Shown piece after piece: positions 50,776 through 61,000 of a stretch of 64,000 nucleotides of DNA. Position numbers and translations under genes: made by a program. The notes under the pieces are model-generated. The model was not told the DNA's origin and made no database searches. It worked only from the letters and a program-made list of their open reading frames with translations. Positions within the stretch are counted from its first letter, which is position 1, and the number at the start of each line of letters is the position of its first letter. This DNA is from Orthonyx spaldingii (taxonomy: Eukaryota; Chordata; Aves; Passeriformes; Orthonychidae): the NCBI GenBank assembly GCA_013397795.1, contig VZTJ01004195.1:383142-447141 (forward strand), given 5' to 3'.

Positions 50776-50879
50776 ATTTGATCGGACTTCAGCCTGCATC
50801 AAAGAGAAATAGCTTTAATCTCCATACACATTTCTCAATTTTTGGAATTTTTCATCTATTTCTTTGGCAGTTTCCTCTA

Positions 50880-51600
50880 ATTCCTCTTTGTGATTCTCTT
50901 TTATTACCATTAATTTTTCTTTGGTGTATTCCGGACGATGCTTGTTACTGTTTTTATTAGACAGGGTATTATACATGGGAGAAAAATAATACTGGTTAAA
51001 GCACATAAACCTATAAAAGCTATTCTTTTTACCCATCCCTCATCGAAAAGATTTTCCCACCAATTTGCTTTGAAAAGGGGCTTCCACTTTTGGACCGGTA
51101 TGTGGGCTAATATTCAGATGTTATGGGTGATATTCTTAATTGTTTCTCCATGATCATCAATTTCTATACAACATTTGGATGAACTGAACTTTCCACATAC
51201 ACCACCCTCTTCCACCAAAAGATAATCCAAGGCCAATCTATTTTGATATGTTGCGGTCCTCATCTGTTTTTGTTGGGCAGCTATAAGATCAACTGCCAGG
51301 GTGGTCTGATTTGTTATTAATTCCAGGACAGCTTGTAATCTGATAATGCGATTTAACATATAAATAGGTGTCCTGTATCCCCAGGAGCCATCCTGTGCCC
51401 AGGTGTCCATAGGTGTTGACAATCCTTTCTGGGGGCCATTCATCATCTGCCCACTTTTGAGTTCCCCCAATTAACAAATTTCCCCCTATTAGATCTCTTT
51501 TTGTTCATTCTAATTCATCATAAAGTAGGACTCCTAATTTTATTCCTTGATTTCAGAGTAATAAAAAGAAAGAGGGCCTGATTACTCCTAACATACAACT
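50880..51600 (-). pseudogene. Class I env, transmembrane subunit, degraded
   Basis: A 118-codon frame (51470-51114) contains a heptad-like helix (LQAVLELITNQTTLAVDLIA, residues 45-64), then an NRLALDYLLVEEGG segment like the conserved immunosuppressive-type region, then cysteines at residues 92, 100 and 101 in CX7CC spacing. The following DDHGETIKNI recalls the same region in alpharetroviral and related TM subunits. An in-frame TGA ends the frame at about 51112. The next sequence in that frame continues through a hydrophobic membrane-spanning-like segment (about 50960-51030) and a short tail. Further stops lie between this part and the surface subunit. Confidence 0.72.
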
Positions 51601-51822
51601 TCCTGACCAATTTCGGAGTAACTTAACATAAGCAGTGTCTCTGCATAACCAAAATAAACCTTTTGGGGCTTCCCAAAAATCATGATCATCTCTTTTGATT
51701 TCATTCCAGAATGTGGAGATTTCTGGCACGTCTGAGAACGGATTTGCTTCCTTTTTAATACACTCCTATAATCCTTCCCTGCTGATGTACACACTTCCCA
51801 TTCCTTTTCCCTCTCGGGACCA
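51601..51822 (-). pseudogene. Env surface-to-transmembrane junction, multiply interrupted
   Basis: Between the two longer env frames the coding sequence is broken by stops and at least one frame change. Around 51480-51500 the frame carries a short TKRD basic site followed by LIGG, which could be the remnant of the SU/TM cleavage region. Degraded and not functional. Confidence 0.45.
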
Positions 51823-52698
51823 CTACAAGTTTGGGGCCTTTGGTATCCACCAAGTGCGAGTACCATCAGTAACCTTGTACTGCTTACCTGACAGCTGGCC
51901 TACCTCTGTATGGTATTTCTTTCCTTTTCTCCAGATACATTCCTCACCAATGGTTCTCGCTCGTAATTTCCACTGTCCTTCCCATTTTCTTGTAGCCAAT
52001 ATATCTTTTTTCATTTTCATCCATTTTAATATATCTCTTGCTCTCAGACTTATACCTTCCCATGGCCATATCTCAGTTACCTTGGTACCCCCACAAACCC
52101 AGCAGTTAGATATATTGAACTCTCTACTTATTCTCTCAATCATATCTAGAAATAGATTTTTCCCATAGGGTAATACATCATTTTCCTCAGTATTCCCCAC
52201 TTCCTTTTTTAGTTCTTTTTCTTTAACCTGGTCCTCTGCATACTGATTCTTTTCCACCACTCCACTCTCCAAATCAGGTTCGAAGCAGATCCATTCTTCT
52301 TTTATAGGGCATTCCCCATCTAATTTCTGTCTGAAACTCCCTATATTTTTGGCTAGCCAATACATTTTTCCTTCTTCCTCCCAAGTTTGTAACTTAGAAG
52401 GATCAATACATTTGGGGTTCGGATGGTCATGTATCCTTACTAGAGATTTTGTAATATCTCCCCCATACAGGGGATAGTAACATTTACCACAGGGATCCAC
52501 CCAGCTTCCTAGGAGGTGAATGCTTAATATCCAACTCAGCCACAGGGGTCTGGCACAGGATGCCCTCCCGGTTCTCACGCCTATGGGGGTGCCACCCATG
52601 GTGAGGGTAGTTCGTCCAGCAAGGGCAGAGCCTGACCCAGTCTTGCCCCCTTTGTATTTGCTCCTCTTCTGGTCACGGTATCCCTTCTCAGGACTCAT
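51823..52698 (-). pseudogene. Class I env, surface subunit (open for 291 codons)
   Basis: The longest retroviral frame in the provirus. A hydrophobic stretch at residues 51-66 (PLWLSWILSIHLLGSW) fits a signal peptide preceded by a long basic leader. Residues 199-202 are CWVC, the CXXC motif by which gammaretroviral surface subunits bind the transmembrane subunit. Many W, C and charged residues fit an SU. The frame stops at a point where the homologous region continues in other frames. Env would mediate receptor binding; this copy is broken downstream. Its location between integrase and the 3' LTR confirms the identity. Confidence 0.75.
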
Positions 52699-52739
52699 CC
52701 TCCCCTTTACCTGAAATCAGGTCCTTTACAATTTTTCAA

Positions 52740-52999
52740 GTCCACTCGGTCTAGATGGATGGAGAATGCTCTATACTCCTTATGCTTGGGGGTCTATGGA
52801 AAAATATTAAAACAACATTAAAGAAGTAAACAATCAATTTAACTTGTAATACTTAACTTCTTGTAATTAAAAGCTTGAGATAACAACCTTATTACAACCG
52901 TTGAGATAAACTGTCAACCTGAGAATATTAATTCGACAACTTATAACAAGATTTCATAAACAGTTTTCAATCATAAACTTCAGGTAGGTCAAAAGGTGA
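52740..52999. other. Pol-env spacer of the class I provirus
   Basis: AT-rich non-coding stretch between the integrase end and the env start, on the minus strand. A splice acceptor for env RNA would be expected here; I cannot single one out. Confidence 0.4.
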
Positions 53000-53311
53000 T
53001 CACGGAGTGGTTGATTCTTTTGATCTCTTTTGCAGCGTCAATTTCAGACTTCCAGTCTGCCCGATGACTGACCACTCCGCAGAAGTTTGTACTGGCCCTT
53101 TAACTCTGGTGAAGTGGCTCCAACATCCCTCTTGAGTTTGGACTGCCGTGTTTGCTGTATGGAGAACCTGAAAAGGACCCTCATATTTAGCTGTTAGTGG
53201 TGTATCTTTCCATACTTTTATCAGAACCCAATCTCCTGGTTCAATTTTGTGGAGTTTAAAATCTATAGGGGAAGTTTGGGGTAGATAACTTTGCTTCCAT
53301 AGATCTTCCAA
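53000..53311 (-). pseudogene. Integrase C-terminal domain remnant (class I pol)
   Basis: A 103-codon open frame whose middle reads KIEPGDWVLIKVWKDTPL and YEGPFQVLHTANTAV. This is the conserved SH3-like GPF/GPY-type C-terminal domain of gammaretroviral integrases, which helps bind DNA. The catalytic core and zinc domains upstream are missing. The frame ends about 300 bases before the env start, the usual pol-env arrangement. The remaining piece is open but not a complete enzyme. Confidence 0.8.
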
Positions 53312-55176
53312 GGTGGTGGCAATTACCTGAATATATATTTTTTTTTTCTGCTGTTTTCCCCTTCAGCATATATGCCTGTGCTAAAAGGGTGGTTAGGTAG
53401 GGTAATCTCTTTCTCTAGCGCCAATAGGCACACACAGATTAGAGGCTCTTCCGCAGTTTTGTCCACGGAGGTTCCTTTCGGCTGGGGCAAGACCCCCAAG
53501 GACACTTTCACCCTAGCAAGTGGCTAGGAGATGACCTTTGTGGAGTATTACAGCAAGCAGCACCTAATTCCCCCAACGGTTCACCATATAGAAATTGGGC
53601 CGGATTCAGGTTTCTTGTAGTTGTTATTTTTCAGTTCTTGGGATTCATGCCAGCAGCAACCAGTGATACCATGCTACAAGTCGTTTTTTTTGTTTTTTTG
53701 TTTTTTTTAATTATTAGCAACTAATCAGCAGAAGAGAGGAAAGCCAAACTACTATACAAATAAAGAACTATAATTATCCAACCAGTAGGAAAATAAAATA
53801 ATCTGGTTTTCAATTGTGGGAGAGAGAAGGGAAAATGTACGTGGGAACGTAAATAAGTACTCACTTAAAACAAGTATAACTAAAGATGCTAACCAATCCT
53901 TCAACACTAGTAGTACTACCACTTATACTTCCGGTCCTCCAACACTGGAACAACGTCCCTTACTCTTCTGGTCCTCCAGCGCCCGGAACTATGTCCCTTA
54001 CTCTTCCGGTCCTCCAGCACCTGGAATTACGTCACTTATATTTCTTATTTTCACTTTTCTTTTTAATTAAACCCTAATATCTTGGGATCAAATTTCACCT
54101 GTTCTAGGTACAAATGTTCTGCCGCTTGGCAGAGGAGCAGTACTTCTTTTTCTTACACCGTTCGCACTGTACTAATACCTACACATTGTGTCACCCTGTC
54201 CATGAGCTCGGACTATTAGTACACTCACACTCTAAGCAGGGGATTCCCTGAGCCATGAGAGGGGAGGTGGATTCTCCTGGACTTGGCTGCTCCCAGTCTA
54301 GAGCTACCAGGTCTCCTGCTGAGGTTCTAAATATCCCCTCTAGAAGCAATTGTCTGTTTTCCCTATTCAACCTTTACTGGACTGGATTTAGGCATTCCCA
54401 TGGATCAAGTCCAAACCATATGGGGAGTTGGAGTCCCGACACCTTCTGTCTCACCACTATGTCCCTGTCTGCATCTGGACCCACCCCAGATCAGCCCCAG
54501 AAACGTTCCGTTCATCAGTGGGTCACATCTGAAGGGATCGCCCCTCCTCCAACCCTGGCCTCACTCCACTCTCGCAGGGAGAGCGTCCCCCTAGCCGGCC
54601 ACCTGCCCCCTGGGTCACGGAGCCAAGAGCTTCCACAGGTGTCACTGAGCCCCAAGCTCCCTGCGCCCACTCTTGCGGTGAGGTGAATGCCACCCTACCT
54701 CCGACCAAAGTACCCCTGAGGACGCTCCTCTCACTCCTCCTCCACATGCTCCCCCTTTTTCCCAGCTCGGCTCCTTGCGGAGAACTGGAACTGCGGTACT
54801 CAACGGTCTGCACTCGCTTCAGGAGTCCGTCCAGCGGCCCCTGTCTCACACATACACACACACGCCCGTTCTCTTCTCGCGCCACCCACAGGTACTCACG
54901 ATCCTCTGTTCCCTGCGGGCTCCCCTCGTGCGTACTGGGATTTAAGGCTTCACTTTCCAGTTCAGAGAGATCTCCTCTCAATCTCTATTCACTGTTACTC
55001 CACCTTCTCCCGTCAAAGAAAAAGAAAAGTCTGCATTGCCAGGTCCTTGGTTGTTTCCTGGGCATAGACCAGTGGACCCTCCGTGGCCCTGGAGAATCCG
55101 GTCCGGGCGGCCGAAATTGGCTGGACGCATCATGTCCCTTCTTCGTATTCTCTGGGGTCATTTCTGGGCGTGGCCT
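53312..55176 (-). pseudogene. Leader and unidentified gag/pol remnants of the class I provirus
   Basis: About 1.9 kb between the primer-binding site and the integrase end, far too short for gag plus pol. A 152-codon frame (54981-54523) is rich in G, R, S and E and resembles no known gag domain. Around 54120-54260 a frame with two stops shows two cysteine clusters (CLECEC and CERCKKKKYC). A three-copy repeat lies at 53928-54040. A 62-codon frame at 53511-53323 joins directly to the integrase end. A large deletion probably removed capsid, nucleocapsid, protease and RT. Confidence 0.5.
53928..54040. repeat. Three-copy tandem repeat, unit 37-38 bases
   Basis: Units start with CTTCYGGTCCTCCA at 53928, 53965 and 54003 and continue with a CTGGAA...GTCCCTTA-like half. 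The copies differ by a few substitutions. It lies within the provirus interior. Confidence 0.85.
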
Positions 55177-55194
55177 ATCCCAGACGAGTCCCCA
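55177..55194 (-). other. Primer-binding site, tRNA-Pro-like
   Basis: The minus strand reads TGGGGACTCGTCTGGGAT five bases after the 5' LTR end. It differs at two of 18 positions from the proline-tRNA primer-binding site used by murine leukaemia-type gammaretroviruses. This supports the class I assignment. Confidence 0.8.
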
Positions 55195-55199
55195 GAAAA

Positions 55200-55785
55200 T
55201 GTAGCAAGGCGGGGATCAATAAAGGAGGCCCACCCTCTCTGTGTCAAAAAAACCCAATTTACTAACAAACAACCAAGGACAAAAAGGTCAACAAGGCAGA
55301 TGAGGTACAGAGCGCGCACCATGTTGGGTGCTCCCCTTCCACATGACTAAGAAGGCAGAGGTTGGAGGATGGCGGACCCGTGCCAAGGGGCTGGTTTAGT
55401 TTTTATACCCCAGTTCATCACTCCATTGGTCCGTTTTGGATCCTCCACATCATTAGTCTGTTTCTCTGGTTATGGTTGGTCCATTTCCTTGGTGCTTTCT
55501 TAGCCAATCATTTCCTCAAAATCTCCTTTGATTGGTTCCTGTCTGGTCCAATCCATGTAATTGCTGAGTCCCTCTTTTCACACCAGAACACTCTAGAGCC
55601 TTATACATATCCATACATGGAGCATGTCTAGCGCTCACTCCTTATGTCCTACCCTGTCACTTAACTAGTCCTCAACACAAACAATATGAGAACTTTAACC
55701 AGCCCAAACCCCCCACAATAAATGCACCCGAACCCCCAACTTATAAACACAGTTAATCTTTATAAACTTAAACTTGTCTAGAACA
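55200..55785 (-). mobile_element. 5' LTR of the class I provirus
   Basis: 586 bases, from TGTTCTAGACAAG (55785, minus strand) to CTTGCTACA (55200). TATAAAA lies at 55407-55401. The AATAAA present in the other LTR is changed to AGTAAA here, near 55258. U3 contains repeated ATTGGT/CCAAT-type boxes between 55420 and 55550, which are common promoter elements. Confidence 0.85.
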
Positions 55786-55844
55786 ATTTTCATCCAAGAA
55801 ATCTGTTTAAAAGAACCTTTCTTGATTCTTCCTTTTGAAATCGG
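55786..55844. other. Short unidentified spacer
   Basis: About 60 bases between the 5' LTR and the resumption of the CR1 copy. It shows no match to the LTR or to CR1. Confidence 0.35.
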
Positions 55845-56535
55845 AACAGGACCCCTGGGAAGAATGTCTTTGTGTTGGCACATCAAAAGCTCAACATGAC
55901 CCGGCAATGTGTGCTTGCAGCCCAGAAATCCAACTACATCTTGCGCTGTGTTTAAAAACAGCATTTCCAGCAGGTCAAGGAAAGTGGTTCTTCCTCTCTA
56001 CTCTGCTCTGGTGAGACCCTGCCAGAAAAACTGCATCCAGCTGTGCTGCCACCAACATAAGAATGACATGGACTTGCTGAAGTGAGTCCAAAGGAGGGCC
56101 ATGAAGATGATCAGAGGGCTGGAGTACCTCTGCTATGAAGATGGGCTGAGAGAGTTGGTGTTTTTCACCCTGAAGGAGAGAAGGCTGTGGGGAGATGTTA
56201 GAGTAGCCTTTCAGTACCTGCTGAGGGTCTACAAGAGAGATGTGCAGGGACTGTTTACAAGGGCAAGAAGCAATAAAACAAGGGAAAATAACTTGAAACA
56301 GAAAGAGCATAGGTTTGGATTAGGAAGAAATTCCATACTGTGAGGGTGGTGAAGTCTGGAACATGTTGCGCAGAGAAGCTGTGGATGCCCGATGCCTGGA
56401 AGTGCCCAAAGCCAGGTTAAACTGGGCTATTAGGAACCTGATCTAGTGGAAGGTTTCTCAGCCCGTGGTGAGGCGTTTGAACTAAGTTATCTTTAAGGTA
56501 CCTTCCAACATGAAGCATTCTATGATACTTTTGTA
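55845..56535 (+). mobile_element. CR1 LINE, right part of the interrupted copy
   Basis: It resumes the CR1 consensus where the left part at 49500 stopped (CTCAACATGACCCGGCAATG at 55889-55908). The rest of ORF2 follows around 56020-56200 and then the 3' UTR, ending in TTCTATGATA near 56527, the CR1 terminal repeat. Same orientation as 49275-49500. Non-coding now, with several disruptions. Confidence 0.85.
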
Positions 56536-57908
56536 TTCTTAAAGTACTCCAAAGAACTAAAGCTCAGTTTGGAAATTTTGATGAAAACTATATTGTCCAT
56601 ATTTAAGTGGGCTGGTATACATTTTCTTTTTACCATTTGGATAGTACAGAAATAAAATAACTGTGCTATGCAATATCTCTGAAGCTAATGTTACTTCAAT
56701 CTTTTTATGGGAAGTTCCTATGAAATACAGAATCATACCAAAGATACAGATTCTGAAACATATTTTAACAACTTTCCAAAAAGTATGTTTCCTTATTGAG
56801 TTATATAGATTTTAACATAATTCTCCAAAAAACAAAAAGTAGTTTTACTAGAACTCTTTTGTTTATACACATTACCTCAGAGTAAGCATTTCCTATAAAT
56901 TAAAGATATATAACATGAGATGTTCCAGGTAATATGGAGCTAGGGAAATGCCATTATATTCTGTATATCAAATATATACCAACAACTGCACCAAAGCTCA
57001 CATTTCCTCTTCTCAAGCCTAAATGTGTTTAGTCTTTTTAGTCACTTTTAGAGTAAATTACCCATTCCTCTGTGCCACTCAAAGGGAGGAGGAAAAGCTG
57101 AGTCTAGGAGAAAGCAAGAGGTGAGGTGAGCAGAATTTTTTAAAAGATTTTTAGTTTTCATTATCATCTTCTGATTTGATTGAATTGATAATAAATTAAT
57201 TCCCCATACTCAAATGTGGTTTTGCCTATGCTGGTAAATGCTGAAAGAGCTCTCTGTTCCTATCTTGACCCCTGAGGTTTACATTATGTTTCCCTTGTTC
57301 AGTGAGGAAATGGAATGATAGAGTGGCTTGCAGGGCACCTATTGGATAGTCAAGGTCAACACACCACTTAGTCTGATATTTGTATTACTTTATGCCAGTA
57401 AATAAATATGAAGCAGTCCAAACCACCAGGTAAATCAACAACAATTTTAAGTTTATGGCAATAAATGGAAACTGTTTAAAGCTGAGGAAAAAATAGACAT
57501 AATTATCTAATTTTTCTAGGACAGAACTTTTGCTAAAAAAAAACCCAACAAAACAACAACACAACCAAAAACTTATTAAGTAGATCTGCTGTACAGATTG
57601 GTTTGGACTTCTGGGTCCTTATTTTTACCATACAAAAAAAGAGTTAAAATGTTTTCTTAACCCTTTCTTCAGGTTTTTTTGAACAGTAAGTTTCTATGGA
57701 CATAGTATATTTTAATTATATTACTGTCTGTTTTCCTTTGTTCTTTCTTTTCCTTGTTTCCCTGAATTGCATTCATAAGTTTCAGACCACCATCTGCGGG
57801 AAATTCAAATTTATTTTGGAACTATCACAGCTGTTTATTAGCACTGCTAAGGTTCATGGGAAAAAGTATTTCATCCCAGATGTCATATATCATAGCATTA
57901 CAGAGCCC
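56536..57908. other. AT-rich DNA, no gene seen
   Basis: No coding region or recognised repeat. An A/C-rich patch lies at 57535-57570. Confidence 0.4.
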
Positions 57909-57916
57909 NNNNNNNN
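57909..57916. other. Assembly gap (8 N)
   Basis: Eight undetermined bases immediately before a pyrimidine-rich microsatellite. The true gap size is unknown. Confidence 0.95.
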
Positions 57917-58023
57917 TCCCTCCCTCCCCTCCCTCCCTGCCTCCCTCTCACCTTCCTGCCTTCCTGCCTGCCTTTCCTGCCTTGCTACCTGTCTTTCCTG
58001 CCTTTCTTTCCTTTTCCTTTTTT
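57917..58023. repeat. Pyrimidine-rich microsatellite (CCCT/CCTG/CCTT types)
   Basis: Irregular TCCC, TGCC and TTCC units on the plus strand. The reading frame across it (rich in P, S, L, C) is an artefact. Confidence 0.85.
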
Positions 58024-61000
58024 TGACTTCACTCTGGAGCCAGGGCTGTGCTCTTTTTCAACTAAATGATGAAGTAGGTTTTATAAATGAAACTGAGGTG
58101 ATAGATTTAGAGTAGCTATGCCAATAGAGTAAGCAAAGTGTTAGTACTTGTGGCTATTTTTCATTCATATAAGCAATAAACTGGTTTTCAAAATCACAAA
58201 ATTCAAAGTGAAAATATTTTGTTATAGTAAAAAAAATAACAAATATAACTTTTTAAAATTCTATACCTATTTCACCATGGTTTGTCCATTTGCATGAGTA
58301 AATGGTTAAATAAGTGAAATACTCTCCTCAGTATTTACTGAATCTAAGGAATACAATCTATTGGTTTCTGAGTCACTTGTCAAGAAAATGGATAAATACT
58401 AAATTTTAAAGAAAAAAAATTACCTACTCTCTATGCATTATAGTATCTACTGGAAAATATATATGAGGATCAAAAACTCAGTTTTCAATTGGTTTTCATT
58501 TGTTCACATGTTATTAAAAGGTTGAAATAATAAATATAAAGAATACACTTCTCTTCAGATATGGAGGTAAATTATTAAAACTTGCTGTAGAACTTTTTGA
58601 TAGTCTAATAATACTTGAGCACAAGCAAAATTAAAGATTTTATCACACTAGATTATTTCATAGAAACAATTTTTTTCCTAATCTCATATGCTGAAGGACT
58701 TCATTTAGATGTAGGATACGCTATTCCTGACAAGCTAGAAACCAGTGTGATTTTAACTATAATCTGGATGCAATGTATTTGATAGTTCATAACTAAACTT
58801 ATCATCTGGGTCAGATGCAGGTATACATAGATTTATTTGAGCTCTTAAAATATTGAATTCTTCATTTCCACATTTTGATCAATTTACTTCAAACTTCTCA
58901 TCTTATCTCTGTTTCAAATTCCATGATGCTGAGTCAGCTGTACCTGAAAGCTCATTTCCAGGTCTAGATTTCATCCTAATAGGGAAATTCTGGTTTCTTG
59001 TGCTCAAATTAAAAAACTCTTAAGTTAATTGATTGCAGGTGAAATGAAATATAGACTTTTCAATTCAGTGTTGAAGTTTTCAATCTCTTGTTTGAATGAA
59101 AAATAAATATAATTGGAAGAAAGATTTATGTACGAGGATTGCTCTCTAGCCCTTGGCATTTGTCCATGTTGTCCATCTGTCATATCAACTGAATAAACTG
59201 ACTATAAAATCATTCCTCCAAATATAGAATATTCCTTGTTCTTTCCTGTATTTTATATGTGTCAGGGAGACAGGAGTGGCAGCAGAAGACATGTCTAAGC
59301 TTTTCTGCAATACCTAAATAACATTTTGTAGAGCACCTATAGAATGCATTATCTGCCATATACAAAAAAAAGGAGTTTCAGTGAGATGACAAGAACAGGA
59401 GGCTTTAGATGGTATGACAACTAAACATGTCTTTTGGTTCCATTTCTGTCTCTTAAGATGTTTCACATATTTTCTTCTATGTTACAATGTACTGCATGAA
59501 ATGCTAATATTGTTTTGAAAGCCAACATTATAGATAAATAAGTAGGCATACAACTATCAGTAGAACATAAATGATTGTTAAGGCCAGACAAAATTCTGAT
59601 AACAGGGTGTGAGCTTTTTCTTATTATTCTGAGGAATTTTCTGTTGCTGTTTGCATCCTTGGATTTATTGTATACAAAGAATTTAACAAATTTTTTTCTA
59701 TAGCTGGCCAGTATTTCCAGTTCTAAACCAGCTTATCTAACTGCTGGATGCTTGGGAATTCTAATGTGGCAACAGAACATGCATTTGTTGGGAAGAACTC
59801 ATTGCATTCATGTAAAGCTGTTAAAGAACAACATTCCAATAGCCATAAATAGACTAACTTCACATTCATAAAGTAATATTGGATACATAGGTATATACAC
59901 ACACCACTTGTGTAGTAGGTCAGATCCTTGATGCATTTGCCATGTTTAGTGTCTTGGAACAGACTACAAGAAATTTTGAGTGAAATACAGGGTATTGATC
60001 TCTAACTAAACTAGGTCTGTTACTAAAAATGTCTGTTTTACATGTTGACCAATTCATACTATATTACAAAGCCAAACATTTCTTTGGTGTATAGAGAAAA
60101 CATTATTACCAGTAATTCTTCTCACTGTAAAGTGATTCTCTAACAACACTAGTGTAACGAATGAAGGTAACAGGTGTGTGAATAGATTCAACTCAATCTT
60201 CGACTGTTGTCACTATTTTTTAAGCCCTTTGAAGTGTCTAATATCAAACTGTATGGAAAGGTCAGGCTGGCAGTCATAAAAGAAAGATAATATGTAGGTA
60301 ATCTGACTGGTACATGACAACCATGGCTAAACACATATGCTTTGTGCAATGTGGCTGCTGATTTAGCTGAAACATACAAGAAACTTCAAAACTCAGAGTG
60401 TTATGTTTGGGTTTTTTTGGCTCATACATCCTAAAAATATTCCTGTCTGAGCAATATATTTCATGCTTTCTGTATGTATTCATGAGCACTATTGATGACC
60501 ACTTCATGCACCAAGTGGAGATCACTACCAGTAAAAGAAGTAAAACAGAGTTTTATACAAATTTTAGAAAGATTGATGGAGATATTGATTTTTTGGTGGT
60601 ATTTTTAAAAAGTCTAATGTAAAATATCTAAAAAAATGCAAAGGTGGAAGGAGTAAAGAGACTTTTCATATAATACACGCTTTTGGAAAGTTACCTGATT
60701 GTTCAGCAAAACGAAGTGTCATGTACTATGCACTGCTGTATTCTTTTTACTGTTCTTCAACTGAAAGGAATATTTTTTTTTTCCTTCAAGCATATTTGAA
60801 AGAAAAAATCCAGAAATGTTCCAAATAGGAAACAAATATGTAGTACATTGGGGCTAAAAGGACATTTTATTTTCGTGAGTTCAGACTTCCTCATTATTTT
60901 CAGAATGAAACAAAGTCATAAGTCGGGAAATAGGTCACTCTAATGAGAAAAGTAAGTGTAGATCTCCTCATAAGCTATTCTATTTTATTTGTGGAATATT

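Larger units (their letters stand above)
50103..55785 (-). mobile_element. Class I (gammaretrovirus-like) provirus with internal deletion
   Basis: Two related LTRs in minus orientation (55785-55200 and 50760-50103) enclose about 4.4 kb. A tRNA-Pro-like primer-binding site follows the 5' LTR and a polypurine tract precedes the 3' LTR. The interior holds a leader with unidentified frames, the C-terminal end of integrase and a long degraded env. Most of gag and pol (protease, RT, RNase H, integrase core) is missing, so it could move only with help from another virus, if ever. The provirus sits inside a CR1 copy. The LTR pair has diverged noticeably, so the insertion is not recent. Total length about 5.7 kb. 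Confidence 0.85.

Noticed and set aside
54255..55204. Plus-strand frames of 143 and 173 codons inside the class I provirus
   Set aside because: They run antisense to the provirus in its GC-rich leader and have no similarity to known proteins.
57696..58115. 139-codon frame with a cysteine-, leucine- and proline-rich middle
   Set aside because: It crosses the N gap and a pyrimidine microsatellite; the repeated residues are the microsatellite translated.
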